From an uncultured Veillonellaceae bacterium (GTDB lineage: Bacteria; Bacillota; Negativicutes; Veillonellales; Negativicoccaceae): a DNA stretch of 28,418 bases. The stretch is taken from contig USPU01000007.1 of the NCBI GenBank assembly GCA_900556745.1, forward strand, positions 1 to 28,418, given 5' to 3'. This document shows positions 17,445 to 25,203 of the stretch, piece by piece. Position 1 is the stretch's first letter, and the number at the start of each line of letters is the position of its first letter. Position numbers and translations under genes: made by a program. The notes under the pieces were generated by a model. The model was not told the DNA's origin and made no database searches. It saw nothing but the letters and a program-made list of their open reading frames with translations.

Positions 17445-18385
17445 CTAAAGAGTATTGGGAAGAGTTGTTTTCCGGCGTTGTCCCCAAGAGCGCGTTGCAT
17501 TTTGCCGAGCCGATGGCGCGGCATACGACCTTTGCGATCGGCGGACCGGCGGATCTTTATATCGAGCCGGCGACCGAGGCGGAACTGGCGGGCGTATTGC
17601 GCGTTGTCGCCAATGAAAAATGCCCGCTGATGATTCTCGGCGGCGGGGCGAATGTGTTGGTGCGCGACGGCGGTGTGCGCGGCGTTGTGATCGGTCTTTC
17701 ACGGCTGGTACGACCTTGCTACACCGAAGGTACCCGACTTGTCGTGGCCGGCGGCGTGCGTTTGGCGCAGGCTTCTCGCGCCGCGGCGAAAGCGGAACTG
17801 TCCGGTTTGGAATTCGCCTGCGGCATTCCCGGTACGATCGGCGGCGCCGTGTGGATGAATGCGGGCGCGTATGGCGGCGAAATGCAACAGATCGTGACGG
17901 AAGTGACGGCGCTCACGCGCGCGGGCGAACGGGTCGTCTACGCGGGAGATCAGCTGCACTTCGCGTATCGCCACAGTGTGTTCCAGGAAACCGGTGATAT
18001 CATCACGCAGGTGACGATGGAACTGCAACCGGGGAATGCGGCGGAGATTCGCGAGAAGATGGCGGATTATACGAAACGGCGGACGACGAAACAGCCGCTC
18101 GATAAGCCGAGCTCGGGTTCCACGTTTAAGCGGCCCGTCGGCTACTATGCGGGCACATTGATTGAAACGACCGGACTCAAAGGTTTGACAGTCGGCGCCG
18201 CGCAAGTTTCCATGCGTCACGCGGGCTTTATCGTGAATCTCGGCGGCGCGACCGCGGCCGATGTGCTGGGCTTGATTGCCGAAGTGCAGCGGCGCGTTTT
18301 CGCGGAGCATGGCGTAACGCTGGAGCCGGAAGTGCAGATTTTCGGTGAAGATAAACAAAGGAGTGAGGCCGACGATGCGTATTGA
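17441..18385 (+). CDS. murB: UDP-N-acetylenolpyruvoylglucosamine reductase MurB
   Basis: MurB is the FAD-dependent enzyme that reduces UDP-GlcNAc-enolpyruvate to UDP-MurNAc for peptidoglycan. The GUG at 17441 gives 314 residues; GGAGGG precedes it and it overlaps the previous stop. FAD-binding motifs are '[14 protein letters not shown]' (65-78) and '[20 protein letters not shown]' (128-147). The substrate and catalytic segments are 'YRHSVF', 'SSGSTFKRP' (Ser227 as proton donor) and '[10 protein letters not shown]' (Glu296/298). The size and lack of an extra insert fit the type II enzymes of Firmicutes. It overlaps the next gene by 11 bases. Confidence 0.96.
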   Translation: MTKEYWEELFSGVVPKSALHFAEPMARHTTFAIGGPADLYIEPATEAELAGVLRVVANEKCPLMILGGGANVLVRDGGVRGVVIGLSRLVRPCYTEGTRLVVAGGVRLAQASRAAAKAELSGLEFACGIPGTIGGAVWMNAGAYGGEMQQIVTEVTALTRAGERVVYAGDQLHFAYRHSVFQETGDIITQVTMELQPGNAAEIREKMADYTKRRTTKQPLDKPSSGSTFKRPVGYYAGTLIETTGLKGLTVGAAQVSMRHAGFIVNLGGATAADVLGLIAEVQRRVFAEHGVTLEPEVQIFGEDKQRSEADDAY

Positions 18386-19706
18386 CGGTCGCAAAATAAA
18401 TGAATTGCGCCCCGTGACGATCGAACGAGGCGTGAATAAATATGCGGAAGGCTCGGCGCTGATTACCTGCGGCGATACGAAAGAATTGTGCACGGCGTCG
18501 GTGTTGCCGCGCGTGCCGCGCTGGCTGCGCGGCGAAGGACGCGGCTGGGTGACGGCGGAATACCAGATGCTGCCGCGAGCGACGAAAGACAGAAATCAGC
18601 GGGAAGCGGTGCGCGGCAAATTGTCCGGCCGCAGTCAGGAAATCCAGCGACTGATCGGTCGCGGTTTGCGGCAGGCGGTGGATTTGGAGGCGCTCGGTGA
18701 AGTCGCCATCACGTTGGACTGCGATGTTCTGCAGGCGGATGGCGGTACGCGCACGGCATCGATTACGGGCGCGTATGTCGCGTTGGTGGAAGCGATTGCC
18801 GGCCTGTGGAACGGCGAAGGGCCGTTTCCGGTGAAGGATTTCTGCGCAGCGGTTTCCGTCGGCGAACTGGCGGGCGTGCCGCATTTGGATCTCTGCTACG
18901 AAGAAGACAGCACGGCTGATGTCGACATGAACGTGGTCGCCTTGCAGTCGGGCGAACTGGTCGAGGTGCAGGGCACGGGCGAAGGCGCGACATTTTCGCG
19001 CGCGCAGTTAAATGAACTCTTGGATCTGGCGCAAAAGGGCATTGCCGAATTGATCGCGACGCAAAAAGAAGCGCTCGGCGATTTGGCGGATCTCGTCGGC
19101 AGCGTCGGACGGCAAGGCATTTTGCTGGCGACGCATAACAAAGGGAAAATTCGCGAGATGCAGGCCATGCTGGCCGAAGTCGGTTACCAAGGCATTCCCG
19201 TGACGGAGGTGGCGGATCTTCCGGATCCGGAAGAAACCGGCACGACATTTGCGGAAAACGCGCTCATAAAAGCGCGCTACTATATGGAAAAAACCGGACT
19301 CCCCGCGTTGGCGGACGACTCGGGTCTGGCGGTTGACGCGCTCGACGGCGCGCCGGGCGTGTACTCGGCTCGCTACGCGGGCACGCATGGCGATGATGCG
19401 GCCAACAATGCGAAACTGGTCGCGGAAATGACAGCGGTCGCGCCGCAAGATCGCGGCGCCGAATACGTTTGCGAATTGGCGCTGGTGTATCCGGACGGCA
19501 CCAAACGCACGGCGCGCGGCATTTGCCGCGGCGAAATCGTGCTCGAACCGCGCGGCACGGGTGGATTCGGCTATGATCCGTATTTCTACCTGCCGGAACG
19601 TGAAAAAACGATGGCGGAACTCACTTTAGAAGAAAAGAATCGCATCAGTCATCGAGGCGAAGCGTTGCGCATTCTCAGTGAACGCTTGCGGGAACAGTCC
19701 GAGTAG
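18375..19706 (+). CDS. Fused ribonuclease PH / XTP-dITP pyrophosphatase (Rph-RdgB)
   Basis: One uninterrupted 443-residue frame holds two enzymes. Residues 1-~245 are RNase PH, which trims tRNA 3' ends with phosphate: 'MRIDGR', the phosphate-binding '[17 protein letters not shown]', '[17 protein letters not shown]' and '[10 protein letters not shown]' with the metal-binding Asp pair. Residues ~252-443 are a HAM1/RdgB pyrophosphatase that removes XTP and dITP from the nucleotide pool: '[13 protein letters not shown]', '[13 protein letters not shown]', '[20 protein letters not shown]', '[11 protein letters not shown]' and '[11 protein letters not shown]'. The joint is only about six residues ('GSVGRQ'). 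Each half is full length with its motifs intact. AAAGGAG lies 11 bases before the AUG, inside the end of murB. Confidence 0.95.
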   Translation: MRIDGRKINELRPVTIERGVNKYAEGSALITCGDTKELCTASVLPRVPRWLRGEGRGWVTAEYQMLPRATKDRNQREAVRGKLSGRSQEIQRLIGRGLRQAVDLEALGEVAITLDCDVLQADGGTRTASITGAYVALVEAIAGLWNGEGPFPVKDFCAAVSVGELAGVPHLDLCYEEDSTADVDMNVVALQSGELVEVQGTGEGATFSRAQLNELLDLAQKGIAELIATQKEALGDLADLVGSVGRQGILLATHNKGKIREMQAMLAEVGYQGIPVTEVADLPDPEETGTTFAENALIKARYYMEKTGLPALADDSGLAVDALDGAPGVYSARYAGTHGDDAANNAKLVAEMTAVAPQDRGAEYVCELALVYPDGTKRTARGICRGEIVLEPRGTGGFGYDPYFYLPEREKTMAELTLEEKNRISHRGEALRILSERLREQSE

Positions 19707-19726
19707 CGGGCGCGGGGCGGAAAAGC

Positions 19727-20512
19727 ATGACAACCAAAAAAACGCGGAAATTAAAATTATACGGTTTCAATAACCTGACCAAGACGCTCAGTTTCAATAT
19801 GTATGATGTTTGCTACGCGACCAGCGAAGAGCAGCAGGAACAATACATCGCGTATATCGATGAGATGTATAACGCCGAAAGGCTCACGGAAACATTGTGT
19901 GAAGTGTCCGACATCATCGGCGCGCATGTCTTAAACATCGCCGCGCAGGATTACGATCCGCAAGGCGCCAGCGTAACCATGCTGATCGCCGAAGGGCATC
20001 CGGGCATAGCGAAAGAAGATGTGGTCGCGCATTTGGATAAAAGTCACATCACGGTGCATACCTATCCGGAACGCCATCCGCAACGCGGCGTGTGCACGTT
20101 TCGCGCCGACATTGATGTCTCGACCTGCGGGGAAATTTCACCGCTCAAAGCGCTCAACTTTTTGTTGAAACGCTTTGCGCCGGATATCGCGATCATGGAT
20201 TATCGCGTGCGCGGATTCACGCGGGATGTCAACGGCAAAAAGATTTACATCGACCACCGCATGCAGGCTATTTCCCACTATATCGAAGCGGCTTTGCGCA
20301 ACCGTTATAATATTGTCGATGTCAATATGTACCAGGAAAATATTTTCCATTGTAAAATGATGGTAAAGGATTTCGGTCTTGACGACTACCTCTTCGATCA
20401 GACGCGCGCGGACCTTTCCGCAGGCGAGGCGCAAAAGATCCGGCGACAGTTACGCCAGGAGATGACGGAGATTTATTACGGTCGCAACTTACCGGCGATC
20501 AAAGGTGTGTAA
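19727..20512 (+). CDS. speD: SpeD-type S-adenosylmethionine decarboxylase proenzyme
   Basis: SpeD makes decarboxylated SAM for spermidine synthesis. The 261-residue length matches the E. coli class (264). The self-cleavage site is '[17 protein letters not shown]': cleavage before Ser106 would create the pyruvoyl group. '[20 protein letters not shown]' holds the conserved Cys and the active-site strand. No speE (aminopropyl transferase) is in the window. Some bacterial SpeD homologues are known to have become ornithine or arginine decarboxylases, so the substrate should be held open. The ribosome binding site (GGCGGAAAAG) is weak. Confidence 0.9.
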   Translation: MTTKKTRKLKLYGFNNLTKTLSFNMYDVCYATSEEQQEQYIAYIDEMYNAERLTETLCEVSDIIGAHVLNIAAQDYDPQGASVTMLIAEGHPGIAKEDVVAHLDKSHITVHTYPERHPQRGVCTFRADIDVSTCGEISPLKALNFLLKRFAPDIAIMDYRVRGFTRDVNGKKIYIDHRMQAISHYIEAALRNRYNIVDVNMYQENIFHCKMMVKDFGLDDYLFDQTRADLSAGEAQKIRRQLRQEMTEIYYGRNLPAIKGV

Positions 20513-20529
20513 CCAGAGGAGGGATTACT

Positions 20530-21726
20530 GTGGATTTGAAACAAGAATCAATGGCAATGCGCAAACAGCACAAGGGCATTTTAACGACGGGGCTCAAGAT
20601 GCCGATCAACGATCGGCACGCGCTGGCGGTCGCGTATACGCCCGGTGTCGCCGAACCGTGTTTGCATATTAAAGAGGATGAGGATCTGTCGTTTTCGCTG
20701 ACATTGCGCGGCAACGTGATCGCCGTTATTTCGGACGGCACGCGCGTACTCGGCTTGGGCGATATCGGCGCGGCGGCCGCCATTCCGGTCATGGAAGGTA
20801 AAGCGGCGATTTATAAACGTTTCGCGAACATCGACGCGTTGCCGGTCGTTATCAACACCAAAGATCCGGAAGAATTTATTCGCACCGTCAAAATGTTGGA
20901 GAAAAACTACGCGGGCATTAATCTCGAAGATATTTCTTCGCCGAAATGCTACGATATCGAAGACCGTTTGATTGAAGAAATGGAAATTCCGGTGTTCCAC
21001 GACGATCAGCACGGCACGGCAATCGCCGCCTTGGCGGCGCTGCTGGGCGCGCTGCGTTTCGTGAAAAAAGATATTTCCAAAGTCAAAATCGTCATCAACG
21101 GTGCGGGCGCAGCGGGCACCGCGATTGCCAACATGATTTTGGCGGCCGGCGCGACCGATATGACAATGCTCAACAGCAAAGGAATTTTGCATGACAACGG
21201 CAAATTGAACCGCGTGCAGAAAGATCTTGTCGACCGGATCAATCCGGAAAATCGTCAGGGCACATTCCAAGACGCGATTAAGGGCGCGGACGTATTGCTC
21301 GGCGTTTCCAAAGCAGGCGCGTTCAAACCGGAAGATATGAAGCTTTTGGCCAAAGACAGCATCGTCTTTGCGATGGCGAACCCCGTTCCGGAAATCATGT
21401 ACGAAGATGCCATTGCGGCCGGCGTCGCTGTTTGCGGCACGGGCCGTAGCGATATGCCGAACCAGGTCAACAACTCGAGCGTGTTCCCGGGTCTGTTCCG
21501 CGGCGCGATCGACGTGCATTCGCGGCGGATCAACATGGAAATGAAATTGGCGGCGGCGTATGCGTTGGCCGATTTGATCGACGACAAAGACTTGCGGCAG
21601 GATAATGTCGTCATCGACGTTTTTGATGAACGCGTGCCGCTTGCGGTTGCGAAAGCGGTCGCGAAAAAAGCGATCGAAACGGGCGTGGCCCGCAGGAAGG
21701 AACTGCCGGCGCAGTACCGTGACTAA
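20530..21726 (+). CDS. NAD(P)-dependent malic enzyme
   Basis: The enzyme decarboxylates malate to pyruvate. The GUG start is supported by GAGGAGGG six bases upstream; 398 residues is the short bacterial form without the phosphotransacetylase-like domain of MaeB. Visible are 'AYTPGVAEP' with Tyr36, 'GKAAIYKRF' with Lys91, 'NLEDISSP' and 'HDDQHGTA' for the metal ion, and the Rossmann loop 'GAGAAG' (191-196). Cofactor preference cannot be decided. The gene closes the run that begins at trmL and is followed by a strong terminator. Confidence 0.94.
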   Translation: MDLKQESMAMRKQHKGILTTGLKMPINDRHALAVAYTPGVAEPCLHIKEDEDLSFSLTLRGNVIAVISDGTRVLGLGDIGAAAAIPVMEGKAAIYKRFANIDALPVVINTKDPEEFIRTVKMLEKNYAGINLEDISSPKCYDIEDRLIEEMEIPVFHDDQHGTAIAALAALLGALRFVKKDISKVKIVINGAGAAGTAIANMILAAGATDMTMLNSKGILHDNGKLNRVQKDLVDRINPENRQGTFQDAIKGADVLLGVSKAGAFKPEDMKLLAKDSIVFAMANPVPEIMYEDAIAAGVAVCGTGRSDMPNQVNNSSVFPGLFRGAIDVHSRRINMEMKLAAAYALADLIDDKDLRQDNVVIDVFDERVPLAVAKAVAKKAIETGVARRKELPAQYRD

Positions 21727-21743
21727 ACGTCAAAGAAATAATA

Positions 21744-21778
21744 AAAAAGCACTCTCTTTTGCGGAGAGTGCTTTTTAT
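21744..21778. terminator. Bidirectional terminator after malic enzyme
   Basis: GCACUCUC pairs with GAGAGUGC over a UUUUGCG loop, flanked by A5 and U5 so that it works in both directions. Confidence 0.92.
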
Positions 21779-21990
21779 TTCATGATCAATAGTATTGCCG
21801 CGCCAAAATTTCGTTGCCAATGCTCATTCGGATCGTTTTTCGCATCTTCATGCGTTTCGTGAATTGTGCCCGGGACATGATCCGGTCCGGCGTAAATCGT
21901 ATACAGCTTCAGCAATTTTTGGCCGGTACTGATTAGCGAAAACGGCGCGAATTTTACATCCGTTGTTTTTATCGTGGAAGATATAAAATG
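21775..21990 (-). pseudogene. Start-less coding remnant downstream of the tRNA genes
   Basis: The 330-base gap between malic enzyme and the tRNAs holds, on the - strand, 71 sense codons after an in-frame stop, ending at a UAA inside the terminator. The product reads like real protein, e.g. 'LKLYTIYAGPDHVPGTIHE' and 'NDPNEHWQRNFGAAI'. There is no AUG, GUG or UUG with a ribosome binding site at its head; the only UUG codons are internal. I do not recognise the family. It looks like the C-terminal end of a decayed gene, though chance cannot be excluded. Nothing else is seen in this gap apart from the terminators. Confidence 0.35.
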
Positions 21991-22013
21991 TTACGCTGAT
22001 TATTTTTGCGCAA

Positions 22014-22036
22014 TAAAAAAACGGCCTATGCCGTTT
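22014..22036 (-). terminator. Terminator of the tRNA-Pro/tRNA-Gly unit
   Basis: On the - strand AAACGGC pairs with GCCGUUU around AUAG and runs into U residues, about 20 bases beyond the tRNA-Gly 3' end. Confidence 0.85.
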
Positions 22037-22055
22037 AACCGCCACCCACTGAAAA

Positions 22056-22129
<74 letters not shown>

Positions 22130-22132
22130 AAG

Positions 22133-22209
22133 TGGTCGGAGCAGCAGGATTTGAACCTGCGACCCCTTGGTCCCGAACCAAGTGCGCTACCAAACTGCGC
22201 TATGCCCCG
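22133..22209 (-). tRNA. tRNA-Pro, anticodon CGG
   Basis: The 77-base gene with encoded CCA has the acceptor CGGGGCA/UGCUCCG (one G-U pair), T loop UUCAAAU, and anticodon loop UUCGGGA with anticodon CGG, reading CCG. It lies three bases upstream of tRNA-Gly in the direction of transcription. CCG is frequent in the genes here. Confidence 0.96.
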
Positions 22210-22218
22210 ATGAAAAAT

Positions 22219-22247
22219 ATTATAGCAAAGAAAAAATCATTTGTCAC
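22219..22247 (-). promoter_or_regulatory. Promoter of the tRNA-Pro/tRNA-Gly unit
   Basis: On the - strand GTGACA (22247-22242) and a perfect TATAAT (22224-22219) are 17 bases apart, ten bases before tRNA-Pro. It is close to consensus, as expected for stable RNA. Confidence 0.85.
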
Positions 22248-22285
22248 GTACTTTTTTATTTCATTTTCAGTCTCTTGACAAATCA

Positions 22286-22314
22286 TTGGGTTTGCACCCG
22301 AAATCCGCTATAAT
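22286..22314 (+). promoter_or_regulatory. Promoter of the 22357 gene
   Basis: TTGGGT and a perfect TATAAT are 17 bases apart, 42 bases before the start codon. A TTGACA at 22275 also lies upstream but is 28 bases from the -10. Confidence 0.55.
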
Positions 22315-22356
22315 GAAAGCAAAGATATAATGTATTGTACCCCAAAGGAGACGAGC

Positions 22357-22839
22357 ATGCAAGCGCCGAGTGATCTGATTACGACGATAAAACTGACCGC
22401 GGCCGAATATTTGCGGTGGCAGGAAGTAGCCGTGGAGCGGTTTCGGGATGTGCCGGGACTGAGCGCGATACTGCTTGAGATGCAGCAGAATGAAAATTTA
22501 TATAACTTCGTCGCGCAAAAAGGCATTTATCAATACCGAACGAAATTGGATCCCGATGTGTGGCAAGAGATTGTGCGGCGCTACACGGCGGCGCGTGAGC
22601 AATTGGCGCCGTACGCGACGGCGGACAGTTTGCCGGAGCCGCGGCGACAGGAGTTCGCGCATGTGTTTTCGCGCATGGAGGCGCAGCATGCCGCCTTGAC
22701 GGAGGCGGTGGACGACTGGTTTTACCAGCAGAGCGCGCGCACTGAACGCAAAGCGCAAAAAGGCTGCCTGGGATTGGGCGTGGCGCTTTTGGCGATCGGC
22801 GTATCGCCGGCGGCGCTGCTGTGGTGGTGGCTCGCGTAG
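22357..22839 (+). CDS. Small tail-anchored protein of unknown function
   Basis: I do not recognise a family. The AUG at 22357 (160 residues) follows AAAGGAG; an in-frame AUG at 22330 has no site and is probably not used. Residues 1-~128 are charged and helical, with Trp/Tyr/Arg-rich patches ('LRWQEVAVERFRDVPG', 'YQYRTKLDPDVWQEIVRRY'). Residues ~138-160 form one hydrophobic segment ending in 'LLWWWLA' at the very C-terminus, so the protein is probably tail-anchored with its bulk in the cytoplasm. 'KGCLGLG' at the membrane edge holds its only Cys. It has its own promoter and precedes the SCIFF genes by 128 bases; a link to them is not shown. Confidence 0.75.
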   Translation: MQAPSDLITTIKLTAAEYLRWQEVAVERFRDVPGLSAILLEMQQNENLYNFVAQKGIYQYRTKLDPDVWQEIVRRYTAAREQLAPYATADSLPEPRRQEFAHVFSRMEAQHAALTEAVDDWFYQQSARTERKAQKGCLGLGVALLAIGVSPAALLWWWLA

Positions 22840-22931
22840 CGTAAAGACGGTTGATTTTATATTGCATGCGTAAAATGTTTCTGAAATTTGTCTGACGCGC
22901 GCGCAAAATGCATGCGACAGGCAGACGGTTA

Positions 22932-22940
22932 TGCTATAAT
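22932..22940 (+). promoter_or_regulatory. Extended -10 promoter of the SCIFF genes
   Basis: TGCTATAAT supplies TG plus a perfect -10, 27 bases before the scfA start. The -35 region is poor (GCGACA is nearest but only 15 bases away), so activity may depend on the extended -10 or on a regulator. Confidence 0.65.
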
Positions 22941-22967
22941 AACGATAACAACTAAGGAGGGAACGAC

Positions 22968-23117
22968 ATGGCGAAACATATTCGTACACTCAATCCGGTA
23001 TCTTTGCAACAGACCGCGAAACACGGCGGTTGCGGCGAATGCCAGACCTCGTGTCAATCCGCTTGCAAGACAAGTTGCACCATCGGCAACCAGGTATGCA
23101 AACAACAACAACGGTAA
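22968..23117 (+). CDS. scfA: SCIFF-type ranthipeptide precursor (six cysteines in forty-five residues)
   Basis: A 49-residue peptide with AAGGAGGG upstream. After the leader 'MAKHIRTLNPVSLQQ' come six cysteines (22, 25, 29, 33, 37 and 44) in the spacing 'CGECQTSCQSACKTSC' plus 'TIGNQVC', which matches the highly conserved SCIFF family described from Clostridia. In that family a radical SAM enzyme links Cys sulfur to a non-alpha carbon of a nearby residue, giving thioether bridges; Thr38 and Thr35 are available partners here. The maturase gene follows directly. No protease or exporter gene lies next to it, as is usual for SCIFF. The biological role of the mature peptide is unknown. Confidence 0.96.
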   Translation: MAKHIRTLNPVSLQQTAKHGGCGECQTSCQSACKTSCTIGNQVCKQQQR

Positions 23118-23124
23118 ACAGCTG

Positions 23125-23153
23125 AGGTCCTTTGCGCAGACGAAGGACCTTTT
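23125..23153 (+). terminator. Partial terminator/attenuator between scfA and scfB
   Basis: AGGUCCUU pairs perfectly with AAGGACCU around a ten-base loop, with only four U after the stem. It begins eight bases after the scfA stop and ends before the scfB ribosome binding site. It should stop part of transcription, giving far more precursor than maturase, or protect the scfA message. Confidence 0.7.
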
Positions 23154-23171
23154 GCATGTAAGGAGAATTCA

Positions 23172-24587
23172 ATGACGGAAGTTTCTGCAGTACAACCTAT
23201 GATTCACAAGTTTTATTTAAATGGCGAATACATCGCGCTCGATGTCAACAGCGGCTGCGTGCATCTGCCGGATCAGTTGACGTACGAGCTTTTAGATACC
23301 TACGATGGAACGAATCCGGACGAGGCGCGGGCGGCGCTCGGCGACCGCTATCCGGCGGCTGAGATTGAAGAAGCGATCGCCGAGGTCGACGAATTGATCG
23401 CCGACGGCCTTTTGTTCGCGACAATGGATCCGGCGTTTACCGTCGCGCTTGAAGAACGTCCGATTGTCAAAGCATTATGCTTAAATATCGCGCATGACTG
23501 CAATCTGCGTTGCCGCTACTGCTTCGCGGGCCAAGGCGGTTACGGTAAATGGCGCGAGCTGATGAGTTTTGATACGGCGCGTCGGGCGGTTGATTTTCTG
23601 ATCGCGCATTCCGGTCCGCGTAAACATTGCGAGATCGATTTCTTCGGCGGCGAGCCGCTGATGAATTACCATGTGGTGCAACAGACGATCGATTATATCC
23701 GCGCGCAGGAGAAAAAACACGACAAGATTTTCAAGTTGACGCTGACGACCAACGGCATGCTGTTGGATGAGCGCAAGGTGCAATATTTCAATGAGCAGCA
23801 TGTCAGTCTCGTGTTGAGTTTGGACGGTCGTGAAGAAGTGCATGACGAGATGCGTCCCGGGGTGCGCGGCGAGGGTACGTACCAACCGATCCGCGACCAC
23901 TTGGCGTACGCGGTGCAACATCGTAACGGCGAAGAATACTACGTGCGCGGCACGTACACGGCCAAGAACCTTGATTTTACGACCGACGTGCTCGATATGG
24001 TGGACCAGGGTTTCAACGAACTTTCGATGGAGCCGGTTGTCAGCGAAGATAACGCGTTCGCGATTACGGAAGAACATTTGCCGCAAATTTTCGCGGAGTA
24101 CGAAAAATTGGCGCAGGCGTATTTGGATCGTCAACGCGAAGGTCGTCCGTTCCAATTTTTCCATTTCAATATGGATCTTTATCGCGGTCCGTGTTTGCAA
24201 AAGCGTTTGCGCGGCTGCGGCGCGGGACATGAATACATGGCGGTTGTGCCGAACGGAGATATCTATCCCTGTCATCAGTTCGTCGGTCGGGACGGGTATG
24301 TGATCGGCAATGTGAAGACGGGCCTGTTCGATATGGACACGCCGCGCGCTTTCCGTGAAAATCACGTGCTGAGAAAGCCGACTTGCCAAGGTTGCTGGGC
24401 GAAATTTTTCTGCTCGGGCGGTTGCCACGCCAACAATGAAACCTTTGCGGGTGATATTCATGAACCGTACAAGGTCAGTTGCGAAATCCAGAAAAAACGC
24501 ATCGAGTGCGCCATGATGATTCAGGCTAAAATGGCGGATATCGAGGCGGAGCGGGCGCAGGCGGACAGTGTTTCGGCGCGCGCGTAA
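23172..24587 (+). CDS. scfB: SCIFF-maturing radical SAM/SPASM enzyme
   Basis: The 471-residue enzyme would install thioether bridges in the ScfA peptide. Residues ~10-85 form a PqqD-like peptide-recognition domain. The radical SAM cluster is 'CNLRCRYC' (Cys110, 114, 117), followed by 'FFGGEPLMNY' for SAM binding. The C-terminal SPASM domain holds two further iron-sulfur clusters: Cys341 and 349, 'VPNGDIYPCHQF' (Cys367), 'CQGCWAKFFCSGGC' (Cys405, 408, 414, 418) and Cys437. This is the complete cysteine set of the SCIFF maturase family. AAGGAG precedes the AUG. The scfA hairpin lies just upstream, and both genes share one promoter. Confidence 0.95.
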   Translation: MTEVSAVQPMIHKFYLNGEYIALDVNSGCVHLPDQLTYELLDTYDGTNPDEARAALGDRYPAAEIEEAIAEVDELIADGLLFATMDPAFTVALEERPIVKALCLNIAHDCNLRCRYCFAGQGGYGKWRELMSFDTARRAVDFLIAHSGPRKHCEIDFFGGEPLMNYHVVQQTIDYIRAQEKKHDKIFKLTLTTNGMLLDERKVQYFNEQHVSLVLSLDGREEVHDEMRPGVRGEGTYQPIRDHLAYAVQHRNGEEYYVRGTYTAKNLDFTTDVLDMVDQGFNELSMEPVVSEDNAFAITEEHLPQIFAEYEKLAQAYLDRQREGRPFQFFHFNMDLYRGPCLQKRLRGCGAGHEYMAVVPNGDIYPCHQFVGRDGYVIGNVKTGLFDMDTPRAFRENHVLRKPTCQGCWAKFFCSGGCHANNETFAGDIHEPYKVSCEIQKKRIECAMMIQAKMADIEAERAQADSVSARA

Positions 24588-24589
24588 GA

Positions 24590-24618
24590 TTGTCGCGGGT
24601 GACATCGTTTAGTATAAT
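24590..24618 (+). promoter_or_regulatory. Promoter of the 24651 gene
   Basis: TTGTCG and a perfect TATAAT are 17 bases apart, 32 bases before the start codon. Confidence 0.7.
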
Positions 24619-24650
24619 AAAGAGAGAGTCAAACTAAAGGAGTGAGAGCT

Positions 24651-25103
24651 ATGCAAAAGAAAATGAAACAGGTAATTTCCGCTGTTCTCGTCGGTACCTT
24701 ATTGACATTTGGCACCGTCGCCAACACCCAGGCATTTAATTTGGGCCGTGTTTTGGGCGGCGTGCTGAAAGTCGGCGGTATCGGCTATGTGGTAGATCGT
24801 TACTCCGATCAACTCAATAATTTTATTAACAAATTGATGCGCGAAAACGACGTCGAATCCAGCTATGCGACGAAGGTCGTGCCGATCATCAGTGTCGGCG
24901 ATAAAGGCTACATCGGCGCGGCGCAGGTCATCGGCCCGCAATCGGCGGTGGACGAAGTCGAAGCGGTCGCGCAGGTGGAAGGCAGCTTCAATGACAAGCT
25001 GTTCCGTATCCGCGGTTTGGTGCCGGTCGACAGCAAAAATCCTACGCGTCTGAACCGCGTCAGCGGTGTCGGCGTGTCGGCTATCATTGACGTGCGTTTC
25101 TAA
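24651..25103 (+). CDS. Small secreted protein of unknown function
   Basis: I do not recognise a family. The AUG at 24651 (150 residues) has AAAGGAG at the right distance; an in-frame GUG at 24642 overlaps that site. A signal peptide ends near 'VANTQAF' (cut around residue 27). The mature part has a short Gly/Val-rich segment ('LGGVLKVGGIGYVVDRYSDQ'), a helical linker, and a beta domain from ~70 to 150 ('VVPIISVGDKGYIGAAQVIG' up to 'SGVGVSAIIDVRF'). There is no cysteine. The short length and the closing aromatic residue leave open periplasmic or outer-membrane-associated roles. It has its own promoter and a very strong terminator, so it is expressed on its own. Confidence 0.75.
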   Translation: MQKKMKQVISAVLVGTLLTFGTVANTQAFNLGRVLGGVLKVGGIGYVVDRYSDQLNNFINKLMRENDVESSYATKVVPIISVGDKGYIGAAQVIGPQSAVDEVEAVAQVEGSFNDKLFRIRGLVPVDSKNPTRLNRVSGVGVSAIIDVRF

Positions 25104-25106
25104 CGG

Positions 25107-25141
25107 AAAGAGCTGTTTCGCATGGCGAAACAGCTCTTTTT
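25107..25141 (+). terminator. Strong intrinsic terminator after the 24651 gene
   Basis: AAAGAGCUGUUUCGC pairs over 15 bases with GCGAAACAGCUCUUU around a three-base loop and continues into U residues. Confidence 0.93.
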
Positions 25142-25203
25142 GAAAAACCGAACGATATGTATTTGCGGCGTGATTTTCACGTCGAGGGAAAAGAGGTAAT
25201 GGA

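Noticed and set aside
21848..22045. A 65-codon - strand frame between malic enzyme and the tRNAs
   Set aside because: It starts inside the tRNA terminator, has no ribosome binding site and a less protein-like composition than the overlapping frame reported as a remnant.
22275..22280. Perfect TTGACA upstream of the 22357 gene
   Set aside because: It is 28 bases from the TATAAT, too far for a normal -35; TTGGGT at 22286 has the right spacing.
23481..24605. A 374-codon open frame on the - strand opposite scfB
   Set aside because: It is a shadow of the radical SAM gene, whose motifs are complete; it has no ribosome binding site or recognisable protein.
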